A stretch of 10,316 nt of DNA from JAAERC01 sp032123495 (lineage in GTDB: Bacteria; Zixibacteria; MSB-5A5; GN15; PGXB01): the NCBI GenBank assembly GCA_032123495.1, contig JAQBFG010000245.1, positions 1 through 10,316 on the forward strand, written 5' to 3'. Under the pieces are notes generated by a model that saw only the letters and a list, made by a program, of their open reading frames with translations, searched no databases and was not told the DNA's origin. A program made the translations under genes and the position numbers. Shown piece after piece: positions 6,204 through 10,316 of the stretch (position 1 is its first letter; the number at the start of each line of letters is the position of its first letter).

Positions 6204-8816
6204 ATGCAATTACGGCTAATATTATTTATTGTTATTTGGTTATTCATTTTAATCTCGCCAATAAACGCATTTTTACAAAACAATCCCAAATTAAATAATT
6301 CTCCGGCACCTTTTTCATTCAAAGCTTCGGCCGATGATCCATATTTAGAAATCGCCGTCGAAAATGTCGGTAATGTGTGGCTAACAATTACAAATAATGC
6401 CCAATTTGGGACAGGATGGATCGGAAGTATCACCGATCCGGTAACCGGTCTGGTGGCTCCATCCTGTATGTTTCCGGCAAATTCAAATATTAATTATTTG
6501 TACGTCGGCGGCTTTTGGATTGGGGCGGTAGTGGGACGAGATACTCTTGTTTCCATTGGCATTGATGATAATTATCAGGTTATTGAATTCTGGCCCGATC
6601 CGGCTCCAAAAGGTCAAATATCAAGAAGTTCAATTAGAACCTCTGACCCAAATTTTAGTGAATTTGCAAAATCTGAATTGGATATAAATTTAATTTACAC
6701 CGATACTGTGACAAAACCAACCCTTGTCACTTCTGATCTTACCGACGGTCGTCCGCATATTCCGCTTAATATAGAAATTACTCAAAGAAGTTATGCATGG
6801 AGTTATGAGTATGCAGAAGATTTTATTCTCTTTGATTATTCAATCAAAAACATTGGGAAGAAATCGCTCGAAGATGTTTATATGGCTATTTATGTTGATG
6901 GCGACGTCCACCACGAATCATTGTTTGGACCGGAGGGTTATGGCGAAGATATTTGTGGTTTTCGACAGACTTATCCATCGGTAGGAGTTTGTGAATTTCT
7001 GGATACAATCAATATTGCATATATAACCGATAATGATGGCGATCCCAATCCGGAGACGCATGAAATAAACTCCGGCTCGGCCAGCGGAATTGCTGGCATT
7101 AGAGTTGTTAGAACTCCTTCTGATTCGCTCCGTTATTCGTTTAACTGGTGGGCGACTGATTATGGCAGCGCTGCCCGTGATTTTGGTCCTCGAAAAAAAG
7201 GGACGGAAGATCATCCCTTTCGTGATATGGGCGGCGTCCTGGGAACTCCTTATGGCGACAGAAATAAATATTATATTATGCGCAATGATGAATTCGATTA
7301 TGACCAGTTATTTACTGCCAAAGACCATACGACCGACGAATGGCTACAACGCCCACAAAATGCTATTGATATCGCCGACGGTTACGATGCAAGATATTTA
7401 TTATCATTTGGTCCTTTCGGCATCCATAGCGGAGAAGTTTTGCCGTTAAGTTTTGCCTGGGTTTGTGGCAGTAATCTCCATATGAGAGGACGTGATTTCG
7501 AAGAATACTATGATTATAATAATCCAGAGGAGTATTATAGTAAATTCGATTTTTCGGATCTGGCGAAAAATTCGGTATGGGCTTCATGGATCTATGACAA
7601 TCCCGGAGTTGACACTGATGGAGACGGTTACCGGGGCAAATATAGAACTTGTTGTTCGGAATACGACATTGAAATTAATAACGCCGTCACTCCACCTGAA
7701 ACAACTATCATTTGCATAAATTCCGATACGGTTTACTATGAGGGAGACAAGATCCCTGACTTTAAGGGTGCCTCTCCTCCGCCTGCGCCAGATATCAGAG
7801 TATATCCTTCTGTTAGTAATAATGTCGGTGCACTTACTATTCGCTGGAACGGTTTTAAATCTGAGCTAACCAGAGATGTTTTTAGTAATCAATTCGATTT
7901 CGAAGGGTATCGAGTTTACAAAGCTTTTGAGGAAACAAATTCAGAATATGAATTAATATCATCCTATGACAAGGAAGATTATAATCGATATTTTTGGGAC
8001 GACAATAAGAATCAATGGAAACTTCCTTCAGATCCACCTTTTACACCAGACTCTCTTCGACAGTTTTATGGAGAACATTTTGATCCGCTTCTCTATGGCA
8101 TTGATAATCCGTTGTTTGTTTCAAATTTGAATGGTGATACAAGTTATTATTTTTCCAGACAGGATTGGAATTCATCAACTCTAACTGATACGATGTTTAT
8201 TCATAAGCGTTTTCCACAACAGGTCTTCCCAACCATTTTAAATCCGGATTCGGCTGCTCTGTATTTCCCGGATGAATTAACCGAAGAGGGCGAATTCAAA
8301 TACTTCGAGTATGAATACATACTCAGGAATCTTTTGCCATCGCAGCTTTATTCTGTTTCGGTGACCGCTTTTGATTATGGATCACCCGGACATGGTCTTG
8401 GGGCACTGGAAACAAAGCCGGTGATAAATACGATTTCAGAATATCCTCAGAATTCGACCGATTTAGTAGAATCAAAAATTCTTGAAGTAATTGTATATCC
8501 AAACCCTTACCGAGCTGATGGCAATTATCGAAATGATGGCTTTGAGGGCCGTGGCAAAGAATTTCTTCCTGACCAAAGAGTCAGGGCACTGCACTTTACC
8601 AACCTTCCACATAAGTGTAAAATCCGAATATTTTCAATTGATGGGGATTTAATTCGAGAAATAGATCATGATTGTGAACCTGGTGATCCTCAATGTATGC
8701 ATGATCAGTGGGACCTAATTACCAGAAATACACAGGCGGCAGTTTCCGGAATTTATTATTTTTCTATAGAATCTTCTTTGCACAACCAAATTGGCAAATT
8801 CGTATTAATAATGTAG
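6204..8816 (+). CDS. Large exported surface protein, paralog 3, diverged, with Fn3-like region and type IX-like C-terminal sorting domain
   Basis: This 870-aa protein starts at the only usable in-frame ATG, since a TGA lies just upstream at 6198-6200. The signal peptide spans residues 1-22, ending SPINA before FLQNN. No Shine-Dalgarno motif is visible, and a strong hairpin ends 11 bases before the start. The family order is kept: GGFWIGAVVGRDTLVSIG (102-119), QRSYAWSYEYAEDFILFDYS (194-213), DDICGF-type EDICGF (248-253), DTDGDGY (470-476), DFKGASPPPAP (519-529), the Fn3-like region at about 543-738 and the C-terminal domain at about 761-870 ending GKFVLIM. The 482-513 segment is the longest version of the variable insert and is Cys-containing (CC at 483-484, C504). 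The C-terminal domain has an added pair, C824 and C831. The acidic Cys-Pro loop of paralogs 1 and 2 is absent. Paralog 4 follows after ten bases, so the two are probably co-transcribed. Confidence 0.92.
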   Translation: MQLRLILFIVIWLFILISPINAFLQNNPKLNNSPAPFSFKASADDPYLEIAVENVGNVWLTITNNAQFGTGWIGSITDPVTGLVAPSCMFPANSNINYLYVGGFWIGAVVGRDTLVSIGIDDNYQVIEFWPDPAPKGQISRSSIRTSDPNFSEFAKSELDINLIYTDTVTKPTLVTSDLTDGRPHIPLNIEITQRSYAWSYEYAEDFILFDYSIKNIGKKSLEDVYMAIYVDGDVHHESLFGPEGYGEDICGFRQTYPSVGVCEFLDTINIAYITDNDGDPNPETHEINSGSASGIAGIRVVRTPSDSLRYSFNWWATDYGSAARDFGPRKKGTEDHPFRDMGGVLGTPYGDRNKYYIMRNDEFDYDQLFTAKDHTTDEWLQRPQNAIDIADGYDARYLLSFGPFGIHSGEVLPLSFAWVCGSNLHMRGRDFEEYYDYNNPEEYYSKFDFSDLAKNSVWASWIYDNPGVDTDGDGYRGKYRTCCSEYDIEINNAVTPPETTIICINSDTVYYEGDKIPDFKGASPPPAPDIRVYPSVSNNVGALTIRWNGFKSELTRDVFSNQFDFEGYRVYKAFEETNSEYELISSYDKEDYNRYFWDDNKNQWKLPSDPPFTPDSLRQFYGEHFDPLLYGIDNPLFVSNLNGDTSYYFSRQDWNSSTLTDTMFIHKRFPQQVFPTILNPDSAALYFPDELTEEGEFKYFEYEYILRNLLPSQLYSVSVTAFDYGSPGHGLGALETKPVINTISEYPQNSTDLVESKILEVIVYPNPYRADGNYRNDGFEGRGKEFLPDQRVRALHFTNLPHKCKIRIFSIDGDLIREIDHDCEPGDPQCMHDQWDLITRNTQAAVSGIYYFSIESSLHNQIGKFVLIM

Positions 8817-8826
8817 CCTTGAAATT

Positions 8827-10316
8827 ATGAGACGTAAAAAATTATACATATTGGTAATTATTGCTCTGACAATATTATTTGCTTCGGTGGCATTGGGACG
8901 GACAAATTATACTCCAAAACCGGCCAATCTTAATAAGATTGGAAGCCAAGTTCCCTACATGACAATCAGCGTCCATAATGCCGGGAAAATGGCCCTTACA
9001 ATTACCAATTATGGCCTCATTGGAACCCAGGGCCAGACTATACCCGATCCGATTACAGGTTTGGCGGTTCCCTCTTTAAGTTACCCGCAAGGATTGGGTT
9101 TGGAATATCTATCATGCGGCGCCTTATGGATCGGTGCTATTGCTGGTCCCGATACTTTGGTGACAACGGGAAATAGTTTTACTTCGCGAGATATCAATGA
9201 ATTTCAGCCGGCACCATATCCCGAAGGAGATATACTATTTCGCTCGATCAATGACCCCGAAGCTCCCGAATATGTAGATGCCGTTTCTAATCAGGATTTT
9301 ATTGCGACCTATTATGATACATTTCCCGAGTTATCAGGCAACGATTACTTTACCGGTGAGGTGCACAATCCACTCGGCATCAAGGTTATTCAGAATAGTT
9401 ATTCATGGGGTTACGATTATGCGGAAGATTTTATAATATTTGACTACTCAATAGTTAATGTCGGACAAAAAAATTTGAAGGATGTTTATATTGGGTTATA
9501 TATGGATAATGATATCAGTCCAGCCAATGTCTTTGGCAATGGCGATGATATCTGCGGTTTCCTGAAATCGTCACCATCCCGATATATAGATGGCCTGGTG
9601 GATACTGTTGATGTAGTCTGGGCGGCCGATAATGATGCCGATCCCAATGCGGGGGGATTTATTCAAGGGGCGAGAGCACCTTCATCTTCTGTAGGTACAA
9701 AGATTCTTCGCACCCCGGCCGATTCAACCAGATTCACATTTAACTGGTGGGGCACAAGCTTTGGCATGGGCGGCTATAATTGGGGACCGAGAAAACTACC
9801 GGAATCCGGGGAACAAATTAGACCATTTCTTTTTGATTTGCTTGGAACACCATTGACTGATCGGGATAAATATTTCATGATGAGCCAAAATGAATTTGAT
9901 TACAACCAGGAATATGCGATGAATGATCATTCTCATCTTGGCTGGCTCCCCCCTCCAAATGAAGCGGCGAATATTGCGAATGGTTCAGATATTCAATATC
10001 TGTTATCATGCGGTCCATTTGACTTTGATAGAGGCGATGTGCTTCCATTTACATTCGCGATTATTGGCGGACAGGATTATTATTATCAGAGCATCCAAAT
10101 CCAGCCGATGGGATATGTTAATTTTAGAAACTCTTCCGATTTAGCTTTAAATGCCGTCTGGGCTTCCTGGGTTTTTGACAATCCCGGTTATGATACTGAC
10201 GGCGATGGTTACAAAGGGAAATATTATATAAAAGTTTACGATTCTTTATTCGACCCCAATATTAATGAGTGGGTGGCATCTGTGGCTGAAACATTGTATT
10301 ACAAAGGAGATGGTGT
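8827..10316 (+). CDS. Large exported surface protein, paralog 4, N-terminal part only (cut by the window edge)
   Basis: From the ATG at 8827 the frame stays open to the window end (496 codons plus two bases). The start follows the TAG of paralog 3 by ten bases, without a clear ribosome site, which suggests translational coupling. The product begins MRRKKLYILV, a hydrophobic run and VALG, a signal peptide with cleavage near residue 24. Family landmarks follow in order: a Y-T-ISVHNAG-ALTITN strand pair (44-61), GALWIGAIAGPDTLVTTG (98-115), NSYSWGYDYAEDFIIFDYS (190-208), DDICGF (240-245), ILRTPADSTRFTFNWW (293-308), FDYNQEYA (357-364), DNPGYDTDGDGY (451-462) and YYKGDG at the edge. In the other paralogs VPDFKGASPPPAP follows at this point, so a hinge, Fn3-like region and sorting domain are expected beyond the window. 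It is the most diverged of the four; for example GRDTLVS is GPDTLVT. Confidence 0.92.
   Translation, partial: MRRKKLYILVIIALTILFASVALGRTNYTPKPANLNKIGSQVPYMTISVHNAGKMALTITNYGLIGTQGQTIPDPITGLAVPSLSYPQGLGLEYLSCGALWIGAIAGPDTLVTTGNSFTSRDINEFQPAPYPEGDILFRSINDPEAPEYVDAVSNQDFIATYYDTFPELSGNDYFTGEVHNPLGIKVIQNSYSWGYDYAEDFIIFDYSIVNVGQKNLKDVYIGLYMDNDISPANVFGNGDDICGFLKSSPSRYIDGLVDTVDVVWAADNDADPNAGGFIQGARAPSSSVGTKILRTPADSTRFTFNWWGTSFGMGGYNWGPRKLPESGEQIRPFLFDLLGTPLTDRDKYFMMSQNEFDYNQEYAMNDHSHLGWLPPPNEAANIANGSDIQYLLSCGPFDFDRGDVLPFTFAIIGGQDYYYQSIQIQPMGYVNFRNSSDLALNAVWASWVFDNPGYDTDGDGYKGKYYIKVYDSLFDPNINEWVASVAETLYYKGDG

Larger units (their letters stand above)
584..10316 (+). repeat. Tandem array of four paralogous genes
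   Basis: The four genes lie head to tail on one strand and share collinear protein blocks along their whole visible length. The copies are diverged at DNA level, so this is an old gene-family expansion rather than an exact DNA repeat. Spacing shrinks along the array: 260, 56 and 10 bases between coding regions. Whether more copies follow on the right cannot be seen. Confidence 0.9.

Noticed and set aside
6197..6298. Out-of-frame ATG at 6197 giving a ~33-codon peptide overlapping the start of paralog 3
   Set aside because: It has no ribosome site or recognisable product and is best explained by chance in AT-rich sequence.
584..10316. CRISPR array, insertion sequence, phage module or toxin system
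   Set aside because: There are no short regularly spaced repeats, transposase, terminal inverted repeats, integrase or toxin-type motifs. The repetition is between whole paralogous genes.

Overview
The window is AT-leaning bacterial DNA, almost all coding on the + strand. It is dominated by four head-to-tail paralogous genes for large exported proteins. Three are complete (886, 880 and 870 aa) and the fourth runs off the right edge after 496 codons. Each starts with a Sec signal peptide. A long beta-rich core follows, with an invariant DTDGDGY calcium-loop-like motif, then a proline-rich hinge (DFKGASPPPAP; the fourth gene breaks off just before it). The three complete proteins then have a fibronectin-III-like segment and a terminal YPNPYR...SGIYYYSVES...GKLVVIL module. 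That module resembles the FlgD-Ig/Por-secretion (type IX) C-terminal sorting domain. This architecture suggests the FCB superphylum, probably a little-studied lineage such as Zixibacteria, KSB1 or Marinimicrobia. That placement is inference from protein style; there is no rRNA or marker gene here.

Layout. 1-201: the 3' end of an upstream gene, a LolA-like or outer-membrane-lipoprotein-sorting-type C terminus, broken by an apparent one-base frameshift in a run of five G. 266-308: a strong intrinsic terminator that closes that unit. 309-583: a gene-free, AT-rich leader with two small inverted repeats. 584-3244: paralog 1. 3245-3504: a spacer with two potential RNA stem-loops. 3505-6147: paralog 2. 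6148-6203: a short spacer filled by a near-perfect hairpin. 6204-8816: paralog 3. 8827 to the end: paralog 4, ten bases after paralog 3.

The four paralogs probably form one transcription unit, since no convincing terminator lies between them, but gene-specific translation is plausible. Genes 1 and 2 have the same GGGAG ribosome site at the same spacing. Genes 3 and 4 have no evident Shine-Dalgarno sequence, and gene 3 starts just after a hairpin. Paralogs 1 and 2 are closest, 3 is more diverged and 4 most. In one 39-codon block genes 1 and 2 encode identical protein while 23 codons differ, which points to an old duplication under strong protein-level constraint. The proteins probably act at the cell surface or outside the cell. 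No catalytic motif was recognised, and the function of the shared core is unknown.
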